Origin: Mesorhizobium comanense
GTDB taxonomy: Bacteria; Pseudomonadota; Alphaproteobacteria; Rhizobiales; Rhizobiaceae
NCBI RefSeq assembly: GCF_005503535.1
Contig: NZ_SCNN01000008.1
Span: 216,586-280,585, forward strand
Direction of reading: 5' to 3'
DNA length: 64,000 bases
In this document: positions 43,681-52,136 of the stretch, in pieces
Layout: each line of letters opens with the position of its first letter
How positions within the stretch are numbered: position 1 is the stretch's first letter
Notes under the pieces: generated by a model
Told to the model about the DNA's origin: nothing
What the model saw: only the letters and a program-made list of their open reading frames with translations
The model's database searches: none
Translations under genes and position numbers: made by a program

Positions 43681-43773
43681 ATAATAAACAAGCATGAGCT
43701 GTTGCTTATGTATAATAAACAGCCGCGTATCCCTGCCGGATTTGTGCCTTGCGCAATGTTGGTAGCGCTACCA
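43681..43773 (-). promoter_or_regulatory. LacI-type operator and AT-rich promoter region of the sugar importer operon
   Basis: TGGTAGCGCTACCA (43760-43773) is a perfect 14-bp palindrome with the central CG of LacI/GntR-type operators. It lies between the LacI gene and the importer operon, both on the minus strand. Further downstream in the transcription direction is an AT-rich stretch with two exact 10-bp direct repeats, ATAATAAACA (43681-43690 and 43712-43721), 31 bp apart, and AAGCA-N8-TGCTT between them. The 307-bp gap holds no gene. The operator is very likely the target of the adjacent regulator; the promoter position is inferred. Confidence 0.65.
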
Positions 43774-43817
43774 CAGCCGGCTGTAAACCGGCATTCGCAC
43801 AGTCGCCTCTGCGTGTT

Positions 43818-44861
43818 TCAACGTGCGGTGCTTTCGCGCCGCATGAGCTCGAAGCCGAGATCGACGATCCGCTCGACCGGCCTGTTGCCGCCAATCGCGG
43901 CCAGCGCCATGGCCACCGCGCGGCGGCCGATCTCGTAGCGGTGGGTGCGGATGCTGGTGATCGAGGGGAACGACACCTGCATCATGTCGAGATCGTTGAA
44001 GCCGACGATGCCGATCTGCCTGGGCACGTCGATCGAAGCGCGGTGGCACTCGAACAAGACGCCGAGCGCGATATCGTCATTGTTGCAGAAGACGCCGTCG
44101 AGTGTCGGCATCTTGGCCAGTGCGTCTCGCAGCAACTCGCGGCCCAGCGAAACACTGGACAGCATTGGCGTGGTCGTGATCAGGCGCGGGTCGAACAAAC
44201 CAGCGGCCTCCATCGCCGCGCGATAGCCCGCAAGCCGACGCTGCGATCGCGGATCCATCCGGGCGCCGATAAATCCGATCTTGCGGTATCCGACCTCCAG
44301 GAGATGCCGGGTGGCCGCCCTGCCGCTGTCGAAATGCGAGAAGCCGACCAGCATGTCTACCGGGTCGGGACAGGTCTCCATGATCTGCACCACCGGGCAG
44401 CCGGCGTTTTCCAACAGGCGTCGCGAGGTGGCCGTCTGGTCTATTCCCGCCACGATCAGCGCGGCAGGCCGCTGCGATCCGAACAGTTGCAGCAGCCGCT
44501 CTTCTTCCATGCCGGAATAATGCGTGTGGCCAAGCTGGATGCGGAACGGACTGTCGGAAAGATTGTCGTAGATGCCGCGCACCACCTCCGCGAAGACATT
44601 GTTGGTCAGCGAGGGCACCAGCACTCCGAAGACCTCGGCCCGCGCCGAGGCGAGCGCGCGGGCATTGGGATCGGGCACGTAACCGAGTTCGTCCACCGCC
44701 GCCTGGATCTGCCGCCGCAAATCCTCCGAGACCCGCCCGGGCTCGCGCAGGGCACGCGACACGGTGATGGCGCCGACGCCGGCCTTGCGCGCGACATCGG
44801 CAATGGTCGGCCGGCCGCCGCCCCGGCGCGAGCGCGGCTTGGTCAAGACGTTGCCCCCCAC
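43818..44861 (-). CDS. LacI-family transcriptional regulator of the sugar importer operon
   Basis: Repressor, up to 347 residues. The helix-turn-helix with hinge is RPTIADVARKAGVGAITVSRALREPGRVS, of GntR-like type, and the C-terminal part is the periplasmic-binding-like effector domain. FDSGRAATRHLLEVGYRKIGFIG and the VFCNNDDIALGVLFECHR segment are conserved. The start is uncertain: the frame opens with GTG at 44861, but the TTG at 44846 has a GGGGGG site 7 nt upstream. It is the first gene in a same-strand array with the importer and gluconokinase, and a perfect palindromic operator lies just downstream of it. The effector may be gluconate or 6-phosphogluconate, which is inferred only. Confidence 0.88.
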   Translation of the reverse strand: MGGNVLTKPRSRRGGGRPTIADVARKAGVGAITVSRALREPGRVSEDLRRQIQAAVDELGYVPDPNARALASARAEVFGVLVPSLTNNVFAEVVRGIYDNLSDSPFRIQLGHTHYSGMEEERLLQLFGSQRPAALIVAGIDQTATSRRLLENAGCPVVQIMETCPDPVDMLVGFSHFDSGRAATRHLLEVGYRKIGFIGARMDPRSQRRLAGYRAAMEAAGLFDPRLITTTPMLSSVSLGRELLRDALAKMPTLDGVFCNNDDIALGVLFECHRASIDVPRQIGIVGFNDLDMMQVSFPSITSIRTHRYEIGRRAVAMALAAIGGNRPVERIVDLGFELMRRESTAR

Positions 44862-45000
44862 GCCTCGTGACCGAAGCGCGCCCGCAATACGATGATCCCA
44901 GCTGTTGCCATCCCGCCCGCCTGTTGCCGCACCCCCAAGCCTCTGGGGTCGCGCAGCGCCTGCCCGTTGTCAAGCCGAGCGGCTGAAGGCCGTCCCTGAC

Positions 45001-46278
45001 TCAGGCGGCCGCGACGGCCCGGTGCCTCGCCTTCCACATGAACAGGCCGATCGCCAGTATGTTCAGGAGGTTCCAGGCGATGCCGTTGAGGAAGGCGGCG
45101 GCATAGGAGCCGGTCAGGTCATAGATCCAGCCGGACATCCAGCCGCCGATCGCCATGCCGAAGATCGTCGCCATCATGACGATGCCGATGCGCTGGCCGG
45201 CCTCCTTGGCGGGCAGGTATTCGCGCACGATGATCGCATAGCAGGGCACGATGCCGCCTTGCGACAGGCCGAACACCAGCGACACGACGTAGAGCGAGGC
45301 GAGCCCGTCGAACGGGATGTAGAACAGCAACGACAGGCATTGCAGCACCGAGCCGATGATCAAGGTTTTCACACCGCCGATGCGGTCGGCGACAAAACCC
45401 GAGGCAATCCGGCTGACGACACCCGCCGCCATCATGATGGACAGCATGTCGGCGCCGTGCGCCATGCCGTAGCCGAGATCCATGCAGTAGGCCACGATAT
45501 GCACCTGCGGCATCGACATCGCCACGCAGCAGCCGAGGCCAGCGACGACCAGCAGCGTCTGCAGCGCTGCCGGCGACATCGCGATCGGCTGTACCGGACG
45601 GCTTCCCGGCGAGCCGGCCGCCGCCGCGTCCGGCGCACGCCGCCGCAACAGCAGCACCAGTGGCACCATGGTGACCAGGCAGAAAATGCCTATGGCGGCA
45701 TAGGTGAAGCGCCAGCCTTCCGCCTCGATCAGCTTCGGCATGATGGTCGGCCAGAACGCGCCGGCGAGATAGTTGCCGGCAGCCGCTCCCGTGACCGCGA
45801 CGCCGCGCCGGCGGTTGAACCAATGCGAGATGTCGGCGATCAGCGGTCCGAAGATCACCGACGTGCCGAGGCCGATCAGCACCCCCTGGGCAAGCGTGAA
45901 CTGCAGGATCGATGTCGACAGCGCCGCCAGCAGAAGCCCGGCGGAGAGCGCGATCGAAGAGACCAGCGCCGGGATCCAGTAACCCATGCGGTCGATGGCG
46001 CGGCCGACCAGCACGTTGCCGGCGGCGAAGCCCACCATGGTCGCGGTATAGGGCATGGAGGCGGCGGCGCGGTCGACGCCGAACTCGGCCTGCACGGCCG
46101 GCAGCACCACGACGACGGCCCACATGCCGACCGCGCCGATCGTTGCCAGCAGCATCGAGATGGCCAGCCGCATCCAGGCGTAGGAGCTGTCGATGCCGGG
46201 GTTTTGCCGGCCGATATCGGTTCGGGTCAAAGGCGTTTCCTGCCGGTGGTCTCGATAATCGGCCGCCGTTTTGGCCAC
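45001..46278 (-). CDS. Major facilitator superfamily transporter
   Basis: Inner-membrane secondary carrier, up to 425 residues, with 12 predicted helices. Helix 1 is LAISMLLATIGAVGMWAVVVVLP, and the loop 2-3 motif GRAIDRMGYW resembles the MFS G-x3-D-R-x-G motif. After helix 6 lies a Pro/Ser-rich cytoplasmic loop (PDAAAAGSPGSRPVQP). The YAW-x-RLA-x-S start and the VLPAVQAEFGVDRAAAS segment resemble the monocarboxylate/oxalate-type branch, so an organic acid is a guess. The reading frame opens with GTG at 46278; no ATG precedes the first helix except at codon 36, which would lie inside the conserved YAW motif. Confidence 0.85.
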   Translation of the reverse strand: MAKTAADYRDHRQETPLTRTDIGRQNPGIDSSYAWMRLAISMLLATIGAVGMWAVVVVLPAVQAEFGVDRAAASMPYTATMVGFAAGNVLVGRAIDRMGYWIPALVSSIALSAGLLLAALSTSILQFTLAQGVLIGLGTSVIFGPLIADISHWFNRRRGVAVTGAAAGNYLAGAFWPTIMPKLIEAEGWRFTYAAIGIFCLVTMVPLVLLLRRRAPDAAAAGSPGSRPVQPIAMSPAALQTLLVVAGLGCCVAMSMPQVHIVAYCMDLGYGMAHGADMLSIMMAAGVVSRIASGFVADRIGGVKTLIIGSVLQCLSLLFYIPFDGLASLYVVSLVFGLSQGGIVPCYAIIVREYLPAKEAGQRIGIVMMATIFGMAIGGWMSGWIYDLTGSYAAAFLNGIAWNLLNILAIGLFMWKARHRAVAAA

Positions 46279-46359
46279 TATCGGCTCATTGCCGGTTCAT
46301 AGCAGCGCCACGGCAGGCAAATCCGTGGCTCCAGAGCGAGCCGCAGGCAAACCGGCAGA

Positions 46360-46384
46360 GGCGCCGGCAGAAACTGCCGGCGCC
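46360..46384 (-). terminator. Strong hairpin after the AHSA1-domain gene
   Basis: A perfect 11-bp stem, GGCGCCGGCAG (46360-46370) and CTGCCGGCGCC (46374-46384), has a 3-nt loop. It lies about 95 bp past the stop codon of the minus-strand gene at 46480. No U-run follows, so it is a candidate terminator or RNA-stabilising element only. Confidence 0.4.
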
Positions 46385-46479
46385 TTGCAAAAAGGTGCTC
46401 AGGGATGCGAAGGACGAACGCAGCGCCACGTTCGGGCGAAGGCGATCGGCTGACCGCCCTCTTCGAACCGGCCGGCGTC

Positions 46480-46923
46480 TTACTGGTTGATCTCGGGTTC
46501 TGCGAGCTTGGCCAGATTGCGCAGCGATTCCTGCCAGCCGAGATAGCAGGCCTCCGCAGGAATGGCGTCCGGAATGCCGGCCTGGGTGATGTTCACTTCG
46601 GTGCCGACGGACACTTTCTTCAACGTTACGGTCACCTCGATCTGGCCTGGCAGATTGGGATCGTCGAACCTGTCGGTGTAGCGCAGGAGTTCACCCGGAA
46701 CGAGTTCGACATATTCGCCGCCAAACGCATGGCTGTCGCCGGTGGTGAAGTTGCGGAACGACATCTTGAAGCTCCCGCCGACCTTGCCTTCCAAGTGATG
46801 AACCGTGCAGGTGAAGCCGTTGGGCGGCAGCCATTTGGCCAGCGCATCGGCCTCGAGAAACGCCCGGTAGACCTTCTGCGGGCTGGTCGTCAGGACGCGA
46901 TGCAGGTGTATGGTGCTTGGCAT
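46480..46923 (-). CDS. SRPBCC/AHSA1-domain protein
   Basis: A 147-residue cytoplasmic protein of the activator-of-Hsp90-homology-1 (AHSA1, START-like) fold. Typical marks are VLTTSPQKVYRAFLEADAL at the N-terminus, KWLPPNGF, VGGSFKMSFRN and the C-terminal CYLGWQESLRNLAKLAEPE. Such proteins bind small hydrophobic ligands or act in stress response; the role here is unknown. It is single, flanked by an MFS gene and the divergent P5C-reductase-like gene. I see no partner ArsR-type regulator, which often accompanies this family. Confidence 0.85.
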   Translation of the reverse strand: MPSTIHLHRVLTTSPQKVYRAFLEADALAKWLPPNGFTCTVHHLEGKVGGSFKMSFRNFTTGDSHAFGGEYVELVPGELLRYTDRFDDPNLPGQIEVTVTLKKVSVGTEVNITQAGIPDAIPAEACYLGWQESLRNLAKLAEPEINQ

Positions 46924-47111
46924 TTTTCACATTCCTTCGTGCTTTGTGATCGATGTCCCAAGGACGGGCGGTGCCCGGCCGATCCGACACGGCCTCACGG
47001 ATTTTTTGAGAAGACAGCGAATTGAACTGACTTGGCCCGCGCCGGTTTCCTGGCGCGCTGGACAAGGGCCGTCATCTTGCGCACCCTGACTGCGAAAACG
47101 GAGGCACACAT

Positions 47112-47903
47112 ATGAACGCTTCGATCCGCTTCGGCATTGTCGGCGGCGCTGGCTGGCTGGGCGGCGCCATTGCCGGCGCGGCCCTTGCGGCGGGCGTCGT
47201 GCAGGCGCGGGATATCACGCTTTCGTATCGGCGCACGAAACCGCAGCGCTTTCCCGGCGCCTTCTGGACCGACGACAACCAGGCGCTCACTGAGCGCTGC
47301 GATGTCATCCTGCTGTCGGTCCGGCCTGAGGATTGGCCCTCTCTCGCCATCGATGCCGGCGGCAAGCTGGTGATTTCGGTCATGGCCGGCATCCGCCTTG
47401 CCGAAATCGCAGAAAGGCATGCCACCGACCGCGTGGTGCGCTCGCTGCCGAACGCGGCGGCGGATGTGGCAAAGTCCTACACGCCGTGGATCGCGAGCAG
47501 CGGGACATCAGGGGCGGACCGCGCCATAGTGCGCGCGATCTTCGATGCTTGCGGCGTCCAGGACGAGGTCGCAAGCGAGCGCGACATCGACTATCTCACC
47601 GGCCTTACCGGCTCGGGGCCGGCCTTCCCTGCCCTGCTGGCGGACGCGATGCTGCGCGACGCGGTTCGCTTCGGCCTGCCGCCCGATGTCGCGCGGCGTG
47701 CCGTCAACGCGGTCCTGACGGGCACCGGCCGGTTGCTGGAATTGCGGGATGCTTCGCCCGCCGACACCGTGGAAGCCTTCCTCGACTATCGCGGCACCAC
47801 CGCCGCCGCCATCGAGACCATGCGCGACGCCGGTTTCGACGAAGCGGTGGCGAAGGGACTGGCGGCGGCTTTCACGAAATCGATCGCCATGGGCAAAGGC
47901 TGA
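47112..47903 (+). CDS. Pyrroline-5-carboxylate reductase-like NAD(P)-dependent protein
   Basis: 263 residues with an N-terminal Rossmann fold (FGIVGGAGWLGGAIAGAAL) and the P5C reductase C-terminal region DYLTGLTGSGPAFPALLADAM, near residues 155-175. EAFLDYRGTTAAAIETM follows where ProC usually has GGTTxAGL. The usual GxGxMG is replaced by GGAGWLGG. It may be a ProC paralogue acting on a different imine or a short-chain oxoacid rather than the housekeeping proline enzyme. GGAGG stands 8 nt before the ATG. It is divergent from the AHSA1 gene and convergent with a FadR-type regulator at the edge of the catabolic island. Confidence 0.8.
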   Translation: MNASIRFGIVGGAGWLGGAIAGAALAAGVVQARDITLSYRRTKPQRFPGAFWTDDNQALTERCDVILLSVRPEDWPSLAIDAGGKLVISVMAGIRLAEIAERHATDRVVRSLPNAAADVAKSYTPWIASSGTSGADRAIVRAIFDACGVQDEVASERDIDYLTGLTGSGPAFPALLADAMLRDAVRFGLPPDVARRAVNAVLTGTGRLLELRDASPADTVEAFLDYRGTTAAAIETMRDAGFDEAVAKGLAAAFTKSIAMGKG

Positions 47904-47976
47904 GCCGGCACCGGACCACATTGGGGCCGGACAGATCCTCAATCCCCAAGGGGGCGCTAAAGCTTTCCTGAAATTG

Positions 47977-48753
47977 CTACCGTGAGCGGATGACGCCGTC
48001 CGTGTTGGCGAGCAGCTTGCGCACGGCCGCGCGCGCCGCGTCGGGCCTCTGCAGGCGGATGTTCTTCTCGATCGCCTCATGCAGCTTCTGCGCATGATTG
48101 AGATCGTCGACCGCCCGCGTCGTGTAGGTGAAAAGATGATCGAAGGCGGATTCGATCAGCACGCCAAGCGGCACCAGAAGGTCGTTGCCCGAAGCGCGCA
48201 GGATGGCGAGGTGAAAGCGCGTATCGGCGCGGGTGCGCTCCTGCAGGCTGGCCGCCTCGCCCATTTCGCGGCAGGCCTGGCTGATCTCGGCCATCTGCTC
48301 GTCGGTGCGGCGCATCGCGGCGAAGGCCGTCGCCTCCGGCTCGATGATGTGGCGGAATTCCTGCACCGTCTTCAGGAACACTTCGCGGTCCGGCGACGTC
48401 GCGTACCAGGCAAGCACGTCGCGGTCGAGCAGGTTCCAGCGTTCCTTCGGCTCCACCCAGCTGCCGATTTTGGGGCGTGAGGCCAGTAGGCTCTTGGCCA
48501 TCAGCATCTTGATCGCCTCGCGCACCGCCGAACGGCTGACGCTGAAGGTTTCCGACCATTTGGCCTCGTTGGGCAGGATGGTGCCGGGCGGATAGTCGCC
48601 GCGAACGATCCGCAGCCCGATCTCGCTCGCCAGCGAAGTATGGACGCTCGCGCCGGGAATGCGCGCCGCATCGGGCCGGCGTACACCAACCGGGCGATCG
48701 GCGGCTGCCGGCTTTTTCGGCGATTTTTCCTTGTTCGGCTTCGCGTCCCGCAT
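47977..48753 (-). CDS. FadR-type GntR transcriptional regulator (paralogue 1)
   Basis: A 258-residue regulator. A Lys/Arg-rich N-terminal tail (to about 38) precedes the winged helix-turn-helix, GLRIVRGDYPPGTILPNEA through SRSAVREAIKML. The all-helical FCD effector domain follows, with the metal-site pattern EFRHIIEPEATAFAAMRR, DTRFHLAILRASGN and the late His in KLHEAIEKN. It is very similar over its whole length to the protein at 51173-51955, with long identical runs. I chose the ATG at 48753 because it matches the start and length of the paralogue; the frame stays open to 48813. These regulators usually respond to sugar acids. Confidence 0.87.
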   Translation of the reverse strand: MRDAKPNKEKSPKKPAAADRPVGVRRPDAARIPGASVHTSLASEIGLRIVRGDYPPGTILPNEAKWSETFSVSRSAVREAIKMLMAKSLLASRPKIGSWVEPKERWNLLDRDVLAWYATSPDREVFLKTVQEFRHIIEPEATAFAAMRRTDEQMAEISQACREMGEAASLQERTRADTRFHLAILRASGNDLLVPLGVLIESAFDHLFTYTTRAVDDLNHAQKLHEAIEKNIRLQRPDAARAAVRKLLANTDGVIRSR

Positions 48754-48855
48754 ACGCTTCACAAAGGCCGGTTTGCGGAAGCTGTCAAGCGCCACCCCGC
48801 GGTTGGGCAGCAAAGCCTGCCGCTATACACAGCCCAACCCGGCTCGCATGCCCGC

Positions 48856-49752
48856 TCAGGCTGTCTTGACGTATTTGCGCCAGCTATGTTGCGGACGGAA
48901 GCCGAGCATGTCGCGCGCTTTGCGGTTGGACAGCAGCGTCTCGTATTCGCCGAGTTCCGCCTTGACCGGCACGCCGGGATAAAACCGCTTCAGGAGTTCC
49001 GCCGTCGGCAGGTCGGACGACGTGTCGTCATTGGCGGCGTTGAACACCTGGTAGCCCAGCCCGTCCTTCTCGATGCCGCGCATCGTGATTTGTCCCAAGT
49101 CGCGGGCATCGATGTAGCTCCAGGCGATGCGCTTGCGGAAACCGGGGTCGGCGAACCATTTCGGGAACAGCGAATATTCGTGCGGCTCGATGACATTGCC
49201 GATGCGAAGCGCGTAGATATCCGTGCCGTTGCGCTGCGCGAAGGCGCGCGCCGTCTTCTCGTTGACGACCTTGGACAAGGCATAGCTGTCCATCGGATCG
49301 ACGTCATAGTCCTCGTCGAGCGGGAAGTATCGGGGGTCGCGCGGCTCGTTGGCGAAGACCAGGCCATAGGTCGTTTCGCTGGAGGCGACGATCACCTTGC
49401 GGATGCCGAGTTTCACCGCGGCTTCGATGACGTTGTAGGTGCCCATCGCATTGATGCGGAACACCTCGTTGTCAGGCGTGATCATGATGCGCGGGATGGC
49501 GGCGAAATGCACCACTGCGTCGACCGGCTGCGGGCGCAGCGACGGGTCGAACTCGTGCAGGCCCATATAGCTCGACAGCGCGTTGAACACCTGCCCGCTG
49601 TCGGTGATGTCGGTGATCAGCGTGCGCACCTTGGGATTGTCGAGCGGCTTGGTGTCGATGTTGAGGACCTGGCAGCCCTGCTCCACGAGATATTGCACGA
49701 CATGGCGTCCGGCCTTGCCGCTGCCGCCGGTGAACATGATCCGCTTCGTCAT
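48856..49752 (-). CDS. NAD-dependent epimerase/dehydratase (extended SDR)
   Basis: 298 residues, cytoplasmic. The Rossmann motif is FTGGSGKAGRHVVQYL (TGxxGxxG). The catalytic triad is visible as ASSETTYG (Ser) and SYALSKVVNE (Tyr-x3-Lys). The C-terminal substrate region ends FRPQHSWRKYV, typical of the family. The ATG at 49752 has GGAG 8 nt upstream; an in-frame ATG at 49764 overlaps that site and is rejected. It is divergent from the dehydrogenase gene at 49874 across a palindromic operator. A role in sugar or sugar-acid conversion is inferred from the neighbouring FadR regulators and importer. Confidence 0.88.
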   Translation of the reverse strand: MTKRIMFTGGSGKAGRHVVQYLVEQGCQVLNIDTKPLDNPKVRTLITDITDSGQVFNALSSYMGLHEFDPSLRPQPVDAVVHFAAIPRIMITPDNEVFRINAMGTYNVIEAAVKLGIRKVIVASSETTYGLVFANEPRDPRYFPLDEDYDVDPMDSYALSKVVNEKTARAFAQRNGTDIYALRIGNVIEPHEYSLFPKWFADPGFRKRIAWSYIDARDLGQITMRGIEKDGLGYQVFNAANDDTSSDLPTAELLKRFYPGVPVKAELGEYETLLSNRKARDMLGFRPQHSWRKYVKTA

Positions 49753-49788
49753 TCCGGTCTCCACAAAATTCCCAACGGGTTTTATGTG

Positions 49789-49803
49789 TATTGTCAGACA
49801 ATA
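49789..49803. promoter_or_regulatory. FadR-type operator between the epimerase and dehydrogenase genes
   Basis: TATTGTCAGACAATA is a perfect 15-bp palindrome in the 121-bp divergent promoter region. Its core, TTGTCAGACAA, fits the FadR-subfamily pattern T-N-GT-N3-AC-N-A. Two FadR-type regulators flank this gene pair, so they are the obvious candidates to bind. The fit is seen; the binding is inferred. Confidence 0.65.
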
Positions 49804-49873
49804 TTGCTTTCCGCAACCGCATACGCTTAAACAGCGGTGGGATTATCGATAATTTGAAAACAGGACGCAAAGC

Positions 49874-50812
49874 ATGACAACCACCGCCGCAAGCGAGAAG
49901 ATCGGCTTCATCGGCCTCGGCCTGATGGGGCACGGCATCGCAAAGAACATCGTCGACAAGGGCTATGCCCTGACCTTCCTCGGCCGCAAGAACCGCAAAC
50001 CGGCGGAGGACCTGGCCAGCCGGGGCGCCACGGAGGCGTCGACCTCGGCCGCCGTCGCGGCGGCTTCCGATATCGTCTTCATCTGCGTTACCGGCTCTCG
50101 CGAAGTGGAGGCCATCATTCGGGGCCCCGGCGGACTCAAGGAAGGTTTGAAGAAGGGCTCCGTCGTCGTCGACTGCTCGACCTCCGATCCGGTCTCGACC
50201 GTGGCGCTGGCGGCCGAACTCAAGGCGCTTGGCATCGACTATGTCGACGCGCCGCTGAGCCGGACGCCCAAGGAGGCCTGGGAGGGTACGCTCGACGCCA
50301 TGGTCGGCGCCCCCGATGCCATCTTTGCCCGGGTGAAGCCGGTGATCGACACCTGGGCCGGCCGCATCGTCCACATTGGTGACACCGGCGACGGCCACCG
50401 CATGAAGCTGCTCAACAATTTCATCTCGCTGGGCTATGCCGCGCTCTACTCCGAAGCGCTGGCGCTGGCTGAAAAGGTCGGCATCTCGCCGCCGCGTTTC
50501 GACAGCGTCATCCGCAACGGCCGCATGGATTGCCCCTTCTACCAGACCTTCATGCGCTGGACGCTGGAAGGCGACCGCGACGCCCACAAATTCACCATCG
50601 CCAACGCCTTCAAGGACCTGACCTATCTGGAATCCATGGCCGGTGCCGCCGGCATCGCCAACCCGCTCGGCAACGCCACCAAGAATTCCTTTGCCGGCGC
50701 CCACGCCACCGGCCCGGCCGAACAGTTCGTGCCGATGCTGGCCACGCATATCGCCAAGGTCAATGGCGTCGACCTGATGCCGACGAAGGACGGCAAGAAG
50801 CAGACGATTTGA
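49874..50812 (+). CDS. NAD(P)-dependent oxidoreductase of the 3-hydroxyisobutyrate dehydrogenase family
   Basis: A 312-residue beta-hydroxyacid dehydrogenase. The N-terminal Rossmann motif is IGFIGLGLMGHGIAKNIV. The substrate-binding block is YVDAPLSRTPKEAWEGTLDAMVGA, where the usual V-S-G-G is S-R-T-P, a notable change. The catalytic Lys is present in GDGHRMKLLNNFI near residue 178. Family members act on 3-hydroxyisobutyrate, tartronate semialdehyde, glyoxylate or sugar-acid intermediates, and the altered motif suggests a less usual substrate. It is divergently transcribed from the epimerase gene and probably controlled with it. Confidence 0.88.
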   Translation: MTTTAASEKIGFIGLGLMGHGIAKNIVDKGYALTFLGRKNRKPAEDLASRGATEASTSAAVAAASDIVFICVTGSREVEAIIRGPGGLKEGLKKGSVVVDCSTSDPVSTVALAAELKALGIDYVDAPLSRTPKEAWEGTLDAMVGAPDAIFARVKPVIDTWAGRIVHIGDTGDGHRMKLLNNFISLGYAALYSEALALAEKVGISPPRFDSVIRNGRMDCPFYQTFMRWTLEGDRDAHKFTIANAFKDLTYLESMAGAAGIANPLGNATKNSFAGAHATGPAEQFVPMLATHIAKVNGVDLMPTKDGKKQTI

Positions 50813-50876
50813 GACGCTCCCACCGATGGTTTCACCGGTTGGCAGCGTGGCAAGATGGACGCCAGCATCGCGGCCA

Positions 50877-51155
50877 GCCCCTTCTCCCCGTCACTATACG
50901 GGGAGAAGGGCCCGGCAGGGCGATGAGGGGCAGCGCCAACGCTACGAGTGATCGAGCGGGCATGGCCAGTGCAATCCGTCTGACGCCCCGCCGGCGAACC
51001 GGATAGAAAACACAGGGCAGTGCATGGTCTCGCATCATGAGCGCACGTCAGCGCCGCCCCTCATTGTCCTGCCGGACATTTCTCCCCGTATAGTGACGGG
51101 GAGAAAGACGCTCTCGCCGATGCTTTCGCCAATCATCGTCGTTGCAAGAAGGGCG
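50877..51155. repeat. RIME-like repeat, family A, in two separated halves
   Basis: This fills most of the 360-bp gap between the dehydrogenase gene and the second FadR-type regulator gene. Half 1 (50877-50938) has the hairpin CTTCTCCCCGT / ACGGGGAGAAG and the edge GGCAGGGCGATGAGGGGC. Half 2 (51051-51155) has CCCCTCATTGTCCTGCCGG, the hairpin TTTCTCCCCGT / ACGGGGAGAAA and the shared core GCTTTCGCCA (51122-51131), followed by CGTTGCAAGAAGG. About 110 bp of ordinary sequence separates the halves. I see no gene in the gap. Confidence 0.75.
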
Positions 51156-51172
51156 CAGCCTCACGGATGAAA

Positions 51173-51955
51173 CTAGCGCCGCCGGCTCCCAATTCCCTCA
51201 TCGGTGTCGGCGAGCAGCCTGTGCACCGCACTGCGCGCCGCCGCCGGGCGCTGCAGGCGAATGTTCCTCTCGATCGCCTCGTGCAGCTTCTGCGCCCGCC
51301 CTTGGTCGCCGACCTGCTGTGTCGTGAAGACGAAGAGATGGTCGAGCGCCGACTCGATCAGCACGCCGAGCGGCACCAGAAGGTCGTTGCCCGAGGCGCG
51401 CAGGATGGCGAGATGGAAGCGCGTGTCGGCGCGGATGCGGTCGGGCAGGTTCGCCGCCTCGCCCATCTCGCGGCAGGCCAGGCTGATCTCGGCCATCTGC
51501 TCGTCGCTGCGCCGTATGGCAGCGAAGGCCGAGGCTTCCGGTTCGATGATGTGGCGAAACTCCTGCACGGTGCGCAGGAAGGCCTCGCGGTCGGGAGCGG
51601 TCGCGTACCAGGAAAGCACGTCGCGGTCGAGCAGGTTCCAGCGCTCCTTCGGCTCGACCCAGCTGCCGATCTTGGGGCGCGAGGCCAGCAGGCTCTTCGC
51701 CATCAGCATCTTGGTCGCCTCGCGCACCGCCGAGCGGCTGACATTGAAAATCTCGGCCCATTTGGCCTCGTTGGGAAGAATGCTGCCGGGCGGATAGTCG
51801 CCGCGAACGATCCGCAGCCCGATCTCGCTGGCCAGCGACGCGTGCACGCTGGAACCGGAAAAGTGCGCCGCGTCCGTCCTGCGCATGACAGCCGGATCGC
51901 GGCTGGCTTTCGCCTTGGCCCGGCCGGCTTTTCTCTCTGCCTTCTCTTGCGGCAT
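51173..51955 (-). CDS. FadR-type GntR transcriptional regulator (paralogue 2)
   Basis: 260 residues, with the same plan as paralogue 1: a Lys/Arg-rich tail, a winged helix-turn-helix (GLRIVRGDYPPGSILPNEA through SRSAVREATKML) and an FCD domain (EFRHIIEPEASAFAAIRR, DTRFHLAILRASGN, KLHEAIERN). The two proteins differ mainly in the tail, the recognition-helix neighbour (IFNVSRSAVREAT against TFSVSRSAVREAI) and the last 40 residues. I chose the ATG at 51955; the frame is open to 52078, but that extension has no family match. It lies between the dehydrogenase gene and the importer binding-protein gene. Confidence 0.87.
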   Translation of the reverse strand: MPQEKAERKAGRAKAKASRDPAVMRRTDAAHFSGSSVHASLASEIGLRIVRGDYPPGSILPNEAKWAEIFNVSRSAVREATKMLMAKSLLASRPKIGSWVEPKERWNLLDRDVLSWYATAPDREAFLRTVQEFRHIIEPEASAFAAIRRSDEQMAEISLACREMGEAANLPDRIRADTRFHLAILRASGNDLLVPLGVLIESALDHLFVFTTQQVGDQGRAQKLHEAIERNIRLQRPAAARSAVHRLLADTDEGIGSRRR

Positions 51956-52100
51956 CCACGTTCCAATAGGCCGGCTGCCTTTGGCCCGGGAGCCCCGAAC
52001 CAGCGTGGCGCGCCCATCCCGTCGCCGAAGACCCAAACCATGGACGCGACAAGGCCGGAGCCTGTTGCCCCTTGCCATGGCGTCCCGCTCAGGAGTTGAC

Positions 52101-52125
52101 GGGGCGCCCGTCAGCCGGGCGCCCC
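52101..52125 (-). terminator. Strong hairpin after the importer binding-protein gene
   Basis: A perfect 10-bp GC stem, GGGGCGCCCG and CGGGCGCCCC, around a 5-nt loop lies 12 nt past the stop codon of the binding-protein gene. No U-run follows. It probably stabilises or ends the binding-protein transcript before the FadR-type gene. Confidence 0.5.
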
Positions 52126-52136
52126 GCGTCGAAAGG

